NCBI RefSeq assembly: GCF_025426255.1
Contig: NZ_CP104861.1
Location: forward strand, 1,612,001 to 1,676,000
Source of the DNA: Pseudomonas fragi
GTDB taxonomy: Bacteria; Pseudomonadota; Gammaproteobacteria; Pseudomonadales; Pseudomonadaceae
Length of the DNA: 64,000 nt
Direction of reading: 5' to 3'
The notes beneath the pieces were generated by a model, which saw nothing but the letters and a program-made list of their open reading frames with translations, searched no databases and was not told the DNA's origin. The translations under genes and the position numbers were made by a program. How positions within the stretch are numbered: the first letter of the stretch is position 1; the number at the start of each line of letters is the position of its first letter. Shown one piece after another: positions 8,057 to 19,794 of this stretch.

Positions 8057-9139
8057 ATGAACGAAACAAGTCTTCAACGCAAAACCCTGCTGCTGTTGCT
8101 GACCTTGGTCACGATTGCCTTTATCTGGATTTTGCTGCCGTTTTACGGCGCGATTTTTTGGGCAGTAGCGCTGGGAATTCTGTTTGCCCCCATGCAACGC
8201 AAGGTACTGCTCAAGTTCAAGGGGCGGCGAAATCTGGCCACCTTTACCACCTTGAGTGTCTGTACGCTGATTGCAATCTTGCCTGTGATCGTCACCACCG
8301 CCTTGCTGGTGCAAGAGGTGGCGATGCTCTACAGCGATGTTCAGAGTGGCAAGATCAACGTCGCCAGCTATGTCATGCAGTTCGAAAATATTCTGCCGGT
8401 TCATCTGCAGGAGTGGCTTGACCGCTTTGGCCTGAGCAGCATTGACGGGCTCAGCGAGAAAATCGCCAAAGGCGCGTTGGAGGGCAGTCAGTTCTTTGCT
8501 ACTCAGGTATTCAACTTTGGGCAGAGTACCTTTGAGCTGGTGGTCAGTTTTTTCATCATGCTCTACCTGCTGTACTTCTTTATCCGCGACGGTCAGTCCA
8601 TGGTGCGCATGATCCGCAATGCCATACCAATGGCCGAGCAGCACAAGCGCTTGTTGCAAGTCACATTGCGGCGCGTGGTCAGGGCTTCGGTCAAAGGCAA
8701 CCTGGCAGTAGCCGTCACACAAGGTGCGTTGGGCGGGCTGATCTTCTGGCTGCTGGGCATCCATAGCGCGCTGTTCTGGGCGGTGCTGATGATGTTCCTG
8801 TCCTTGCTGCCAGCCGTGGGTGCAGGCATCGTCTGGGCGCCGGTGGCGGTTTACTTCCTGATCACGGGTATGGTTTGGGAAGGGGTGGTGCTGGCGCTGT
8901 ACGGAGTCTTTGTGATTGGGATGGTGGATAACGTGCTGCGCCCGATCATGGTTGGCAAAGACACCAAAATGCCGGATTTCCTGATTTTGATCTCGACCTT
9001 GGGCGGCATGGCGATCTTCGGCCTCAATGGCTTTGTGATCGGGCCATTGATTGCCGCCCTGTTCCTGTCCAGTTGGGGATTGTTCAGCGGCACTCGCCGC
9101 AAGGTGCGATTGCCTACCGATATCCAGCCCGGCGATTAA
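8057..9139 (+). CDS. AI-2E family transporter (PerM/YdiK-like permease)
   Basis: A 360-residue inner-membrane protein with two N-terminal helices, a soluble-looking middle (about residues 60-150) and five or six C-terminal helices, the layout of the AI-2E exporter family (PF01594). The family motif region PAVGAGIVWAPVAVYFLI and the DNVLRPIMVGKDTKMPDFLILISTLGG block are present. The family includes Na+/H+ antiporters and putative exporters, so the name does not prove autoinducer transport. Its TAA overlaps by four bases the TAA of the convergent TonB receptor gene. Confidence 0.9.
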   Translation: MNETSLQRKTLLLLLTLVTIAFIWILLPFYGAIFWAVALGILFAPMQRKVLLKFKGRRNLATFTTLSVCTLIAILPVIVTTALLVQEVAMLYSDVQSGKINVASYVMQFENILPVHLQEWLDRFGLSSIDGLSEKIAKGALEGSQFFATQVFNFGQSTFELVVSFFIMLYLLYFFIRDGQSMVRMIRNAIPMAEQHKRLLQVTLRRVVRASVKGNLAVAVTQGALGGLIFWLLGIHSALFWAVLMMFLSLLPAVGAGIVWAPVAVYFLITGMVWEGVVLALYGVFVIGMVDNVLRPIMVGKDTKMPDFLILISTLGGMAIFGLNGFVIGPLIAALFLSSWGLFSGTRRKVRLPTDIQPGD

Positions 9140-11253
9140 CGGAAACTGTACGAGACCCCGACGTAGGCACCCATGCCTTCGCCGGGTGTAGAGCGTGCAG
9201 CATCTTTGCCAGCGTCGTCATAACCCGGTGTCACCGTAGCTGCGTAGTGCTGATTAGTCAGGTTGCGCAGGTCGAGCCAGGTTTGCCAATCCTGCTTGGG
9301 GGAGTTGTAGCCCAACGTTGCGCCAAACAGCATGTAGGACGAGGCGTAGTACGAGTTGGCGTAATCCACCGCCATGCGCGAAGCCACCTGGGTGTTTACC
9401 CCGGCATAGAAGCCTTGCGGATGGTCGTAACGGATTTGCCCCTGGTAGTAGTGCTGCGGGATGCCCGGTAGTTTGTTATCACCAAAGCGCGCGTCATCGC
9501 GGTAATGGAAATCGCTGAAGGTATAGGCCTGGCGCAGCGAGACTTTACCGATTGCGTCACGCTCCCACAGCAGGCTGTTCAGGCCCGCTTCGAAACCTTG
9601 GTGCACGGTCGGGCTGGCGTTGGACTCGCCCACGATCGGTCCCAGGTTTTGCGTTGCCGCTTGCAGTTCAACGGTCAGCAGTTCATGGCGCACGGCCGAG
9701 TAATACCAGGCCAGATCCCATTGCCCAATCCATGAATCGCCACGGGTGCCCAACTCCAGGGTTGTGGCGGTCTGATTTTGCAGAGAGATGGGCGTGCTCT
9801 GGCGGCCGGTTGCTGCACCGCTGCCGACCGGGAACACAAAAGGCGAACTCCATATCATCGACCAAGGGTGCGGCGGCTCTACCGAGCGACTGAGGTTGCC
9901 ATACACCTGCAGGTTCGGATTGAACTCATAGCGTAGACCGACCCGAGGCGCATAGTCCCAATCATGCTGACTGACCTTGCCGCCGCTCTCGGGGTAACTC
10001 ACATCGCTTTCGCGGCGGGTGTAGATCAGCGCCATGCCCGTAGTCAGCCACAAGTCGGGGATCAGCTCCAGATCATTGCTGGCGTGCAGCACGGTGTCCG
10101 AACCCTGGTAGCTGAAGTCGCGCATCTTGGTGCCGGGGGCATACGCGGCTGTATTGCCCCGAGGTATACGCACATACTCTGATGCCCCGCTATTGGGCAG
10201 GTGTTTGGTATTGCGCAGCCCCACCGTGGTTTTGCTTTCGAGGCCGAACAGGGTGTCGCGGCGCTTGTAGTTCAGCGTGCCGCTGACATCGGTATAAGCC
10301 ACTTTGAGACGATTCGGACCTTCGCGCAGATCCATCGGGTAGTCGTGATAGACCAGGCCCACTTCCAGTTGTGAGTCGTCATCCAGGTACATCGTGGTCT
10401 TGTTGCCCAGCCATGTACTGCCGGGTTGCGGGCGGGTGTAGTCACCGCTTACATAGGCCGGGTTGGCTGCGCGTGGGTGATGCTTGATCTGTTCTTTGGT
10501 CACGCGCCCGGCCAGTTCGTTGTCCGTTTCGCGATAGCGCAGGTAGAAGCGGGTTTCCAATTGCGGGCTGAAGCGATAACCGACGTTGGCGGCGATGCCT
10601 TTGCTGCTGCCTCGGGTGTGATCCTGATAGCCATCGGTGTCAGAGTCCGTCAACGACACGTAGTAGTCGAGGTCGCCCAACACTTGCCCGGAACTGATCT
10701 GACGCTTTTGATAGCCGTAACTACCTGCTTCGTAGCGCACTTGCAGCGGTGCTGCGTCGTAGCCGGTGTGAGTGACGTAGTTGATTGACCCGCCCAGGGC
10801 CAGCGAGCCGGTTTCAAAACCGTTGGCACCGCGCAGTACTTCGGCGCGGCTCAGCCACAAGGGTTCGAACAGCTCGTATGGGGTGCCGCCGGGGCCGGTG
10901 AGCGGCAGGCCGTCGAACATCACATACAGCCCGGAGCCGTGGGCGCTGGGGGCACGATTGATACCCGAGCCGCGCACCGAGACCTTGGCCCCGTCATTGC
11001 CTGCTGATTGCGCATAGATCCCCGGCTGGTAAGCCAGGACATCGGCATTGCTGGCAGTGCGGCCGCTCTCGACGCGGGTCATGTCGATCAGGTTGCTGGC
11101 GCCTGGGATCTCATTGAGCGCGTTTTGAGCGGCTTGCAGCTCGCTGCTTTCTTCGCTGCGCACCTGCACTTCGCCCAGCTCCAGGGTACTGCCGTAGGCG
11201 GGGGCGGTGCAGATCAGCGCCAAAGGTAAAAGTGAAGAAAGGGCAGGACGCAT
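9136..11253 (-). CDS. TonB-dependent outer-membrane receptor
   Basis: A 705-residue receptor: signal peptide (MRPALSSLLPLALICTAPAY), plug domain with an SNADVLAYQPGIYAQ box and GSGLYVMFDGLPLTGPGG, EVLRGANGFETGSLALGGSINYVT split by family spacing, then a 22-strand barrel ending in the aromatic terminal strand YVGVSYSFR. The plug resembles the FecA-like iron/metal receptors. I chose the ATG at 11253 since it is followed directly by the signal peptide and preceded by GGAAG; a longer reading adds 22 residues that do not fit. No Fur box is evident before it. The substrate is unknown. Confidence 0.9.
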   Translation of the reverse strand: MRPALSSLLPLALICTAPAYGSTLELGEVQVRSEESSELQAAQNALNEIPGASNLIDMTRVESGRTASNADVLAYQPGIYAQSAGNDGAKVSVRGSGINRAPSAHGSGLYVMFDGLPLTGPGGTPYELFEPLWLSRAEVLRGANGFETGSLALGGSINYVTHTGYDAAPLQVRYEAGSYGYQKRQISSGQVLGDLDYYVSLTDSDTDGYQDHTRGSSKGIAANVGYRFSPQLETRFYLRYRETDNELAGRVTKEQIKHHPRAANPAYVSGDYTRPQPGSTWLGNKTTMYLDDDSQLEVGLVYHDYPMDLREGPNRLKVAYTDVSGTLNYKRRDTLFGLESKTTVGLRNTKHLPNSGASEYVRIPRGNTAAYAPGTKMRDFSYQGSDTVLHASNDLELIPDLWLTTGMALIYTRRESDVSYPESGGKVSQHDWDYAPRVGLRYEFNPNLQVYGNLSRSVEPPHPWSMIWSSPFVFPVGSGAATGRQSTPISLQNQTATTLELGTRGDSWIGQWDLAWYYSAVRHELLTVELQAATQNLGPIVGESNASPTVHQGFEAGLNSLLWERDAIGKVSLRQAYTFSDFHYRDDARFGDNKLPGIPQHYYQGQIRYDHPQGFYAGVNTQVASRMAVDYANSYYASSYMLFGATLGYNSPKQDWQTWLDLRNLTNQHYAATVTPGYDDAGKDAARSTPGEGMGAYVGVSYSFR

Positions 11254-11341
11254 TAATGGAACTTCCAGATCGATGGGCGGGCGGCGCGCCAGCCTATACA
11301 AGCCCGGAATCACTCGCAACTGTCACGGGCTGCAATCCAGT

Positions 11342-11367
11342 TGTGGGAGCGAGCCTGCTCGCGATGC
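11342..11367. repeat. single REP unit
   Basis: One copy of TGTGGGAGCGAGCCTGCTCG followed by CGATG, without the inverted partner found at the other REP sites of the window. A solitary REP of the same family. Confidence 0.75.
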
Positions 11368-11579
11368 TACAAGCTCACGTTTTTTCGGGATTTTTCGCAC
11401 ATGTTTGGCAATTGCTGGGGCCTGGTGCGGGGCCTATAGTCGGTGCTCGCCGATAAGGCGACCGGGTTTGGCGACCTGGAATAGCATTTAGTTAGCATGC
11501 GGTTGTTATATATGGCAGAGCGTGTATTTTGCTCTCGTTGCTATATGGCAGCTGTACGTGGGAGATCTTCGAGTCTGCC

Positions 11580-11686
11580 GGGTTTTCCTAAATGTTACCG
11601 GTTCGCCAACCCGCGTACAGTGGCCACCTTTTTTTGTTTGGCGACGAAAACAGTTGGTTCAAATTCGACATTTAGGAGTTTGATTA
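11580..11686 (+). promoter_or_regulatory. structured leader of the small gene at 11687
   Basis: Immediately upstream of the small ORF, TCGCCAA (11603-11609) can pair with TTGGCGA (11638-11644) around a loop containing GTGGCCAC, itself self-complementary. A second GGTT/AACC set flanks the stem. The run ends with AGGAG 8 bases before the ATG. I recall very similar TTCGCCAACCC...TTTGGCGACGA leaders before small DUF3077-type genes of other Pseudomonas, so a cis-acting RNA is plausible; function unknown. Confidence 0.45.
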
Positions 11687-11956
11687 ATGACTGGTTCATC
11701 GTTTATTCCGCTCACAGCCATCGACTGCACCATCCCCGCCTTATTGATTGATCGTAATGCCCCACTCGATGTACTTCATGCCAACGCAGCCGCCCGTGTT
11801 CTGGCTGTGACCCAACTGATGGAAATGTTCTCCAGCCGCGAAATGCAGCAGGCCGACTCTATTGACCTCAAGCATCTGGCCACGGTTGCGGCGCAATTGC
11901 TGCGTGATGGGTGTGACCTGTTGGATGTACTGGGTTGGCGTTTGCGGCCTGCTTGA
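11687..11956 (+). CDS. small helical protein, DUF3077/DUF6124-like
   Basis: An 89-residue hypothetical protein with no signal peptide. The middle (residues 25-85) reads as two amphipathic helices, VLHANAAARVLAVTQLMEMF and DLKHLATVAAQLLRDGCDLL, the pattern of the small DUF3077/DUF6124 proteins common in Pseudomonas. Translation is supported by AGGAG 8 bases before the ATG. It stands alone between the TonB receptor and a repeat cluster, with its own structured leader. No function is known to me for this family; the family assignment is by pattern only. Confidence 0.6.
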   Translation: MTGSSFIPLTAIDCTIPALLIDRNAPLDVLHANAAARVLAVTQLMEMFSSREMQQADSIDLKHLATVAAQLLRDGCDLLDVLGWRLRPA

Positions 11957-11982
11957 TCTTGTCTGTTTAACAGATGTGTTGA

Positions 11983-12401
11983 GTACATATCCGGCATTCG
12001 CGTTTAACTGGAATATCGGTTTCGCCCTTACGGCGAGGCACTTTTTCCAGACGCCGAAAAAGTACCCAAAAAGGCTTGCCCCGGTGTACGGCCTCCCTGT
12101 TTTGTTCACGTGTACTGCGCAATCTCCTGTAGCAGCTGCCGAAGGAACGAGGCTGCGTTCGGTTGCGAAGCGACCGTAAAACCTGAGTCCGGGATTTACC
12201 TGAATGAGCGCAGTGTCCGGCTTTGACGACGGCTGCGCCGCCGAACGCAGCCTCGTTCCTTCGGCAGCTGCTACAGGGTTTTGCGCAAGGTTCTGTGGTT
12301 TTTGCTTTTGCTGTAGCCACACGGTTGTCCAAACAACGCGAATGCCCCTCACATAAGGCCGAAACCAATATTTCAGTTAGACACAAATGCCGGATATGTA
12401 C
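11983..12401. repeat. nested inverted-repeat element (MITE-like)
   Basis: The outer left arm begins GTACATATCCGGCATT (11983-11998), and the outer right arm ends with its reverse complement AATGCCGGATATGTAC (12386-12401). Similarity continues inward through about 50 bases (AACTGGAATATCGGTTTCG against the complement of CGAAACCAATATTTCAGTT, spaced slightly differently). Inside lies the 37-bp perfect palindrome. The segment 12040-12090 with CAAAAAGGCTTGCCCCGG is of a type I recognise as recurrent in fluorescens-group intergenic regions. No transposase is encoded. Confidence 0.65.
12126..12277. repeat. long intergenic hairpin repeat, copy 1
   Basis: Perfect 37-bp inverted arms (12126-12162 and 12241-12277) carrying AACGAGGCTGCGTTCGG, separated by 78 bp that include CCGTAAAACCTGA. 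A close relative occurs at 27860-28006 with the same arms and the same GTAAAACCTGA word, and a shorter cousin lies at 30522-30615. Confidence 0.8.
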
Positions 12402-12450
12402 GCGGTGGGCCAGTTGTTTTACGTCTGTAACACCGGGCGAAGGATCAACA

Positions 12451-12487
12451 AAAAACCCCGTGAAGGCCAGGCCTTCACGGGGTTTTG
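12451..12487 (-). terminator. rho-independent terminator of the nuo operon
   Basis: On the minus strand, 14-bp arms AACCCCGTGAAGGC and GCCTTCACGGGGTT with a three-base loop are followed by TTTTT. It starts 18 bp after the nuoN stop. Confidence 0.9.
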
Positions 12488-12504
12488 GGTACAGCAACTA
12501 GCGC

Positions 12505-13974
12505 TTAGCCAACCAGGCCCAGCGTTGCACGTTGTACCAGTTCCAGCATTGGCTGCGGGTAGACACCCAGGAAGAACACCATTACCGAAACCGCCAGCAA
12601 CATTACGCCGCCGGCTTTTTGTTCCCAGTTCAGCGGAGCATCGTGGCGATGCAGTTTCGGCTCAACCAGGTACAGGGTCACCATCACACGCAGGTAGTAG
12701 AACACGCCAATGGCGCTACCCAGGATCAGGGAACCAACCAGCCACCATTGATGAGCTTCAACACCGGTCGCAATGATGTAGAACTTGCCGATAAAGCCAG
12801 CGGTCAGCGGGATACCCGCCAGCGACAGCATCATCACGGTCATCACCGCCGTCAGGTACGGACGACGCCAGAACAGGCCGCGGTACTCGTACAGCGCATC
12901 AGCGTCACGGCCTTTGTACGGCGAGGACATCAGAGTGATCACACCAAATGCACCCAGGCTGGTCAGCACGTAGGTGATCAGGTACACGCCAATCGCTTCC
13001 ATGGCCATGCCTTTGCTCGCCACCAGGGCGATCAGCAGGTAGCCGAAGTGGGCGATGGACGAGTAACCCAGCAGACGCTTGAGGTTGTTCTGGGTCAGGG
13101 CCAGCAAGTTACCGAACAGGATCGAGGCAATCGCGATCACGCTCAGTACGTCGCTCATCACGCCGGTAGTCGCCGAAGGCGTGATCTGGAACAGACGCAC
13201 CATCACCGCAAACACCGCTACTTTTGACGCAGTAGCCAGGAACGCGGCAACCGGCGCCGGAGCACCTTCGTACACGTCTGGAGTCCAGAGGTGGAAAGGC
13301 ACCAGCGACAGTTTGAATGCCAGGCCGACGAACATCATGCCCAGACCCAGCTGTGCCAGTGGCGCAGGTACGCCAGTGGCTGCCAGGGCGTGACCGATAC
13401 CGCTGAAGCTCAGGCTGCCAGCTTCGGCGTACAGCAGCGCCATACCGAACAACAGGAACGCAGAGCCAGCGGCCGACAGCACCATGTACTTGATGCCGGC
13501 TTCCAGCGAACGCTTGTTGAAGAAGGCATATGCCACCAGACCGTAAACCGGTACAGAGAGCAGCTCCAGACCGATAAACAAGCCAGCCAGGTGTTGCGCG
13601 CTGACCAGCACGATACCGCCGGTCGCAGCCAGTAGCATCAGCAGGTACAGCTCTTCACGGTTACCGGGGTAACCCGTGCCGCCTTCACCCAGATAGGCGT
13701 GAGCCAGGGTGACGCAAGCCAGGGTGGAAGCCAGGATCAGCCCGATATACAGATAGGCGAAGTTGTCCATCATCAACAGCGGGGTGACAGCCAGTGGAGC
13801 AACTTTCAACGCCGGGAAGATTGACAGCAGTGCCAGGTTAAGACCCGCCACCGAAAGCAGGAAGGTCTGTGAGTGGTTGCGGCGCCACGCGATTGCCAGC
13901 ATCACCACAACAACGGTGAGGCTGGTAATCAGCAGTGGAGCAAGCGCGATAAAGTGTTGGATCGTGAATTCCAT
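12505..13974 (-). CDS. nuoN: NADH-quinone oxidoreductase subunit N
   Basis: A 489-residue antiporter-like membrane subunit of complex I that takes part in proton pumping. The conserved helix-5 glutamate lies in [15 protein letters not shown], and the lysine-containing broken helices are in [18 protein letters not shown] and [15 protein letters not shown] chose the ATG at 13974 (MEFTIQHF); the longer reading would overlap nuoM by 56 bases. It is the last gene of the operon, 7 bp after nuoM, and is followed by the terminator. Confidence 0.96.
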   Translation of the reverse strand: MEFTIQHFIALAPLLITSLTVVVVMLAIAWRRNHSQTFLLSVAGLNLALLSIFPALKVAPLAVTPLLMMDNFAYLYIGLILASTLACVTLAHAYLGEGGTGYPGNREELYLLMLLAATGGIVLVSAQHLAGLFIGLELLSVPVYGLVAYAFFNKRSLEAGIKYMVLSAAGSAFLLFGMALLYAEAGSLSFSGIGHALAATGVPAPLAQLGLGMMFVGLAFKLSLVPFHLWTPDVYEGAPAPVAAFLATASKVAVFAVMVRLFQITPSATTGVMSDVLSVIAIASILFGNLLALTQNNLKRLLGYSSIAHFGYLLIALVASKGMAMEAIGVYLITYVLTSLGAFGVITLMSSPYKGRDADALYEYRGLFWRRPYLTAVMTVMMLSLAGIPLTAGFIGKFYIIATGVEAHQWWLVGSLILGSAIGVFYYLRVMVTLYLVEPKLHRHDAPLNWEQKAGGVMLLAVSVMVFFLGVYPQPMLELVQRATLGLVG

Positions 13975-13981
13975 AGCGCTC

Positions 13982-15514
13982 TTACCGGGCCGAAGCGAGT
14001 TGAGTGAAGGCGGTGCCGAGCCATTGCTGCACACCATGCATGGTCGCAGCGGAGGTATCGAGGAACGGTTGTGGGTACACGCCGATAAACACCAGCAATA
14101 CCGCCAGACCGAGCACCATGATCAGTTCACGTGCATCCATGCCGGCCAGTACAGCGTCGGACTTGGATGGGCCGAAATAGGCGCGGTGAATCATGATCAG
14201 CGAGTAGACCGAACCAAACACCAGACCGGTCGTTGCAATCGCCGTAACCCAAGGGAAGCTGGCGAACGAGCCCATCAGGATCAGGAATTCGCCGACAAAG
14301 TTACCGGTGCCCGGCAAGCCTAGCGACGCGGCAGCAAAGAACAGGCTGATGGCCGGCAGGTAAGCAATCTTGGACCACAAGCCACCCATTTCACGCATGT
14401 CACGGGTATGCAGGCGTTCGTACAGTTGGCCGCTAAGGATAAACAGCGCCGCTGCCGAAACACCGTGAGCCAGCATCTGCATCACCGCACCTTGCAGTGC
14501 AAGCTGGCTGCCGGAGTAGATACCGATCAGCACGAAGCCCATGTGCGAAACGCTGGAGAATGCGATCAGACGCTTGATATCGGTTTGTGCGAAGGCCAGG
14601 AACGCGCCGTAGAAAATCCCGATCAGACCCAGGGTCATGGCAATCGGCGCAAACTCGGCCGATGCATTCGGGAACAGCGGCAGGGCGAAACGCAGCAGAC
14701 CATAAGCAGCGGTCTTCAACAGGATACCGGCCAAATCGACCGAACCTGCGGTCGGTGCCTGTGCGTGAGCATCCGGCAACCAGGAGTGGAACGGTACAAC
14801 CGGCAGCTTCACGGCAAAGGCAATGAAGAAGCCCAGCATCAGGATGTACTCGGTGGTGAGTGACATCTTGGTTTTCAGCAACTCGGCGTAGCTGAAGGTA
14901 ATCACGCCGGTGCTGTTGAAGTTGACTAGCACCAGACCCAGGATCGCCACCAGCATGATCAGGCCGGAAGCCTGAGTGAAGATGAAGAACTTGGTCGCGG
15001 CGTAGATACGTGTTTTCTTGCCGTCAGACGAACTGTGACCCCAGAGCGCGATGAGGAAGTACATCGGCACCAGCATCATTTCCCAGAAGAAGAAGAACAT
15101 GAACAGGTCGATGGCGAGGAACACGCCAACCACGCCGCCCAGGATCCACATCAGGTTCAAGTGGAAGAAGCCCACGTGACGCTGAATTTCTTTCCAGGAA
15201 CACAGGACCGACAGCACACCGAGCAAGCCGGTCAGCAGGATCATCAGCAGCGACAGGCCGTCCAGCGCCAGGTGCACGCTGATACCGAAGCGTGCAATCC
15301 AGGTGTGCTGGAACTCAAGCGCCCAGGTCGGATCGGCGCCAGGCTGTGGCGCAAATGAGTAGTTCCCCTGAGACCACAGCCAAAGGCCGAGGGCAAGCTC
15401 AAGGGACATGGTCAGCAATGCAATCCAGCGGGGCAGGGTGGAGCCGAAACGCTCACCCAGCCAGCACAGGAGGCCGCCGATAAAGGGGATCAGGATTAGC
15501 CAAGGCAGAATCAT
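13982..15514 (-). CDS. nuoM: NADH-quinone oxidoreductase subunit M
   Basis: A 510-residue proton-pumping membrane subunit of complex I, of the Mrp-antiporter type. It has the helix-5 glutamate in [20 protein letters not shown] and the characteristic [20 protein letters not shown] block. It sits between nuoL (38 bp upstream) and nuoN. Length and order are as in other Pseudomonas nuo operons. Confidence 0.97.
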   Translation of the reverse strand: MILPWLILIPFIGGLLCWLGERFGSTLPRWIALLTMSLELALGLWLWSQGNYSFAPQPGADPTWALEFQHTWIARFGISVHLALDGLSLLMILLTGLLGVLSVLCSWKEIQRHVGFFHLNLMWILGGVVGVFLAIDLFMFFFFWEMMLVPMYFLIALWGHSSSDGKKTRIYAATKFFIFTQASGLIMLVAILGLVLVNFNSTGVITFSYAELLKTKMSLTTEYILMLGFFIAFAVKLPVVPFHSWLPDAHAQAPTAGSVDLAGILLKTAAYGLLRFALPLFPNASAEFAPIAMTLGLIGIFYGAFLAFAQTDIKRLIAFSSVSHMGFVLIGIYSGSQLALQGAVMQMLAHGVSAAALFILSGQLYERLHTRDMREMGGLWSKIAYLPAISLFFAAASLGLPGTGNFVGEFLILMGSFASFPWVTAIATTGLVFGSVYSLIMIHRAYFGPSKSDAVLAGMDARELIMVLGLAVLLVFIGVYPQPFLDTSAATMHGVQQWLGTAFTQLASAR

Positions 15515-15552
15515 GACGGGCTCAATTCCTTTCGCAAAGTCGAAGGTTCATA

Positions 15553-17402
<1,850 letters not shown>

Positions 17403-17406
<4 letters not shown>

Positions 17407-17711
17407 CCGCGCATCTCACTGGCAGCATCGATATCAAGCGTATGGAAGCGGCGATACAGCTGCAGCAGGATCGCCAGGCCAATACTGGCCTCAGCGGCTG
17501 CCAGGGTGATCACCAGGATGAACATGACTTGCCCATCCGGCTGCGCCCAGCGTGCACCGGCAACGATGAAGGCCAGTGCAGCGGCGTTCATCATGATTTC
17601 CAGACTCATCAATACGAAGAGAATGTTGCGACGTACCATCAGGCCAACCAGACCGAGGCAGAACAGGATGCCGGCCACTGCCAGTCCATGTTCGAGAGGT
17701 ATTCCTGGCAT
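17403..17711 (-). CDS. nuoK: NADH-quinone oxidoreductase subunit K
   Basis: A 102-residue, three-helix membrane subunit of complex I related to MrpC. The two buried glutamates important for proton transfer are present as Glu38 ([11 protein letters not shown]) and Glu74 ([12 protein letters not shown]). It overlaps nuoL by four bases and is one base from the nuoJ stop. Confidence 0.97.
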
Positions 17712-17712
17712 C

Positions 17713-18216
17713 TTATTGCTCCTTCGCCTCAGTACGGCCCAAGTGGAACGCCGTCACAGCTGCAGCAAGCAGCAGCATCGAGGCGAGTTCGACCACCAGC
17801 AGATACGGACCGAACAGGCTGATGCCCACGGCTTTAGCATCGATGGTGGTTTGACCGATTGCAGCACCGCTCTGGTGAGCGAACAGCACGTACAGCAGTT
17901 CGGCCAGCAGCAGGGCGGACAAAATGGTTGGCCCGATCCAGATCCCCGGCTTGAGCCAATGGCGTTCTTGCGTCACCGAGGCAGGGCCTTGGTTGAGCAT
18001 CATCACCACGAACACAAACAGCACCATGATGGCACCGGCGTAGGCGATCACTTCGAGCACACCGGCAAACGGTGCGCCCAGGCTAAAGAACGTCATCGCC
18101 ACGGCAATCAGCGAAATAATCAGGTAGAGCAGGGCGTGCACAGGGTTGGTGTTGGTGATCACGCGTAGCGTGGACACGACAGCGACACCCGATGCGAAAT
18201 AGAAAGCGAATTCCAT
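17713..18216 (-). CDS. nuoJ: NADH-quinone oxidoreductase subunit J
   Basis: A 167-residue membrane subunit of complex I with five hydrophobic helices. The third helix has the [20 protein letters not shown] motif typical of NuoJ, next to a pi-bulge region in known structures. It lies 9 bp after nuoI and one base before nuoK. Confidence 0.96.
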   Translation of the reverse strand: MEFAFYFASGVAVVSTLRVITNTNPVHALLYLIISLIAVAMTFFSLGAPFAGVLEVIAYAGAIMVLFVFVVMMLNQGPASVTQERHWLKPGIWIGPTILSALLLAELLYVLFAHQSGAAIGQTTIDAKAVGISLFGPYLLVVELASMLLLAAAVTAFHLGRTEAKEQ

Positions 18217-18225
18217 CGTTCTTCC

Positions 18226-18774
18226 TTAAGGCAGCAAGCTCTTCACGTTGATCGGCTCGGCTTCGTTCTGGGCAGCGCCTTTCGGCTTGCCTTCAACGGC
18301 CATACCAGCAACACGATAGAAGTTGTAATCAGGGTTCTTACCGGGACCGGAGATCAGCAGATCTTCTTTCTCGTACACCAGATCCTGACGTTTGAACTCG
18401 GCCATCTCGAAATCCGGAGTCAGCTGGATTGCGGTGGTCGGGCAGGCTTCCTCACACAAACCGCAAAAAATGCAGCGTGAGAAGTTGATGCGGAAGAACT
18501 CCGGGTACCAACGGCCATCTTCGGTTTCGGCTTTTTGCAGCGAGATGCAGCCAACCGGGCACGCTACGGCGCACAGGTTACAGGCTACACAACGCTCTTC
18601 ACCGTCCGGGTCGCGGGTCAGGACAATTCGGCCACGGTAACGCGGTGGCAGATAGACCGGTTCTTCCGGGTATTGCAGCGTGTCACGCTTGCGGAAGGCA
18701 TGGCCAAACACCATCACCAAGCTGCGAAGCTGGGTGTAGGTGCCATGCACGATGTCAAACAGGTACTTGAACAT
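18226..18774 (-). CDS. nuoI: NADH-quinone oxidoreductase subunit I (2x[4Fe-4S])
   Basis: A 182-residue peripheral-arm subunit carrying clusters N6a and N6b, which pass electrons from NuoG toward NuoB. Both ferredoxin motifs are intact: [15 protein letters not shown] and [15 protein letters not shown]. The N-terminal helix ([15 protein letters not shown]) contacts the membrane arm in known complexes. It is 12 bp after nuoH. Confidence 0.97.
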   Translation of the reverse strand: MFKYLFDIVHGTYTQLRSLVMVFGHAFRKRDTLQYPEEPVYLPPRYRGRIVLTRDPDGEERCVACNLCAVACPVGCISLQKAETEDGRWYPEFFRINFSRCIFCGLCEEACPTTAIQLTPDFEMAEFKRQDLVYEKEDLLISGPGKNPDYNFYRVAGMAVEGKPKGAAQNEAEPINVKSLLP

Positions 18775-18786
18775 GGGTCTCTATCC

Positions 18787-19794
18787 TCACTGAACCGCGC
18801 CGGCAGGCGTGTTTAACAACACGACTGCGGCGGTCACCAGCAAATTGATCAGGGTCAGCGGCAGGCAGAACTTCCAGCTGAAGTCCATCACTTGGTCATA
18901 CCGTGGGCGCGGAATAGAAGCGCGCAGCAGGATGAAGATCATGATGAAAAACGCGGTCTTCAGGGCGAACCAGATAAACGGGATCTGCGGCAGGATGCCG
19001 AAAGGCCCGTGCCAGCCACCGAAGAACAAAGTCACCAGCAACGCCGAGATCAACACGATCCCGATGTATTCACCGACGAAGAACATGCCCCATTTCATGC
19101 CGGCGTATTCAATGTGGTAACCATCGGCCAGTTCCTGTTCTGCTTCCGGCTGGTCGAACGGGTGACGGTGAGTCACGGCGACGCCAGCGATGAAGAAGGT
19201 CAGGAAACCGAAGATCTGCGGAATGATGAACCACAGGTTCTGCGCTTGATATTCAACGATGTCGCGCATGTTGAACGAGCCAACCTGCACCACGATGCCC
19301 ATCAGCGCCAGGCCCATGAACACTTCGTAGGACACGGTTTGCGCCGAGGCACGCAAGGCACCCAGCAACGCGAACTTGTTGTTGCTCGACCAGCCTGCGA
19401 ACAGCACCGCATAGACCGACAGACCGGCCATGGCGAAGAAGAACAGGATGCCGATGTTCAGATCCGCCACGCCCCAGGTCGGGGTGATCGGGATAATCGC
19501 GAAGGCGATCAGCAAAGCGCTCATGGCCACGACCGGTGCCAGGGTGAAAATCACCTTGTCGGCAAACGGCGGGGTCCAGTCTTCCTTGAAGAACATCTTG
19601 ATCATGTCGGCTGCGATCTGGAACGCGCCAAACGGGCCCACGCGGTTCGGACCGTAACGGTCTTGCCACAGGGCCAGCAGGCGACGTTCAACCCAGCTCA
19701 GCAGCGCGCCGCAAACCACTACGGCGAGCAGGATTACCACGGCTTTGAGCACCGAGATAATCACGTCGATCACTTCAGGCGTAAACCAGGTCAT
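18787..19794 (-). CDS. nuoH: NADH-quinone oxidoreductase subunit H
   Basis: A 335-residue, eight-helix subunit that forms much of the quinone-binding chamber and links the two arms of complex I. It has the conserved [19 protein letters not shown] loop and the [20 protein letters not shown] acidic loop. Its ATG overlaps the nuoG stop by four bases. Confidence 0.97.
   Translation of the reverse strand: MTWFTPEVIDVIISVLKAVVILLAVVVCGALLSWVERRLLALWQDRYGPNRVGPFGAFQIAADMIKMFFKEDWTPPFADKVIFTLAPVVAMSALLIAFAIIPITPTWGVADLNIGILFFFAMAGLSVYAVLFAGWSSNNKFALLGALRASAQTVSYEVFMGLALMGIVVQVGSFNMRDIVEYQAQNLWFIIPQIFGFLTFFIAGVAVTHRHPFDQPEAEQELADGYHIEYAGMKWGMFFVGEYIGIVLISALLVTLFFGGWHGPFGILPQIPFIWFALKTAFFIMIFILLRASIPRPRYDQVMDFSWKFCLPLTLINLLVTAAVVLLNTPAGAVQ

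Larger units (their letters stand above)
11254..11686. other. gap between TonB receptor and small gene
   Basis: This 433-bp stretch holds the receptor promoter region, a single REP unit at 11342-11367 and a GC-poor block from about 11460 whose last part (11580-11680) forms the leader of the small gene at 11687. No convincing protein-coding frame: candidate frames here lack a ribosome binding site and overlap the REP. Confidence 0.6.
11957..12504. other. gap filled by a nested palindromic repeat and the nuo terminator
   Basis: No gene seen. The stretch contains the outer inverted arms 11983-12036 and 12346-12401, a perfect 37-bp inner inverted repeat (12126-12162 with 12241-12277), and the terminator of the nuo operon at 12451-12487. 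Confidence 0.7.

Noticed and set aside
9136..9139. Four-base overlap of convergent stop codons (AI-2E permease and TonB receptor)
   Set aside because: TTAA is self-complementary, so such overlaps arise easily; no sign of a special role.
11497..11751. An 84-codon open frame overlapping the leader and the start of the small gene at 11687
   Set aside because: Cys/Arg-rich, no ribosome binding site, out of frame with the better supported 89-residue ORF.
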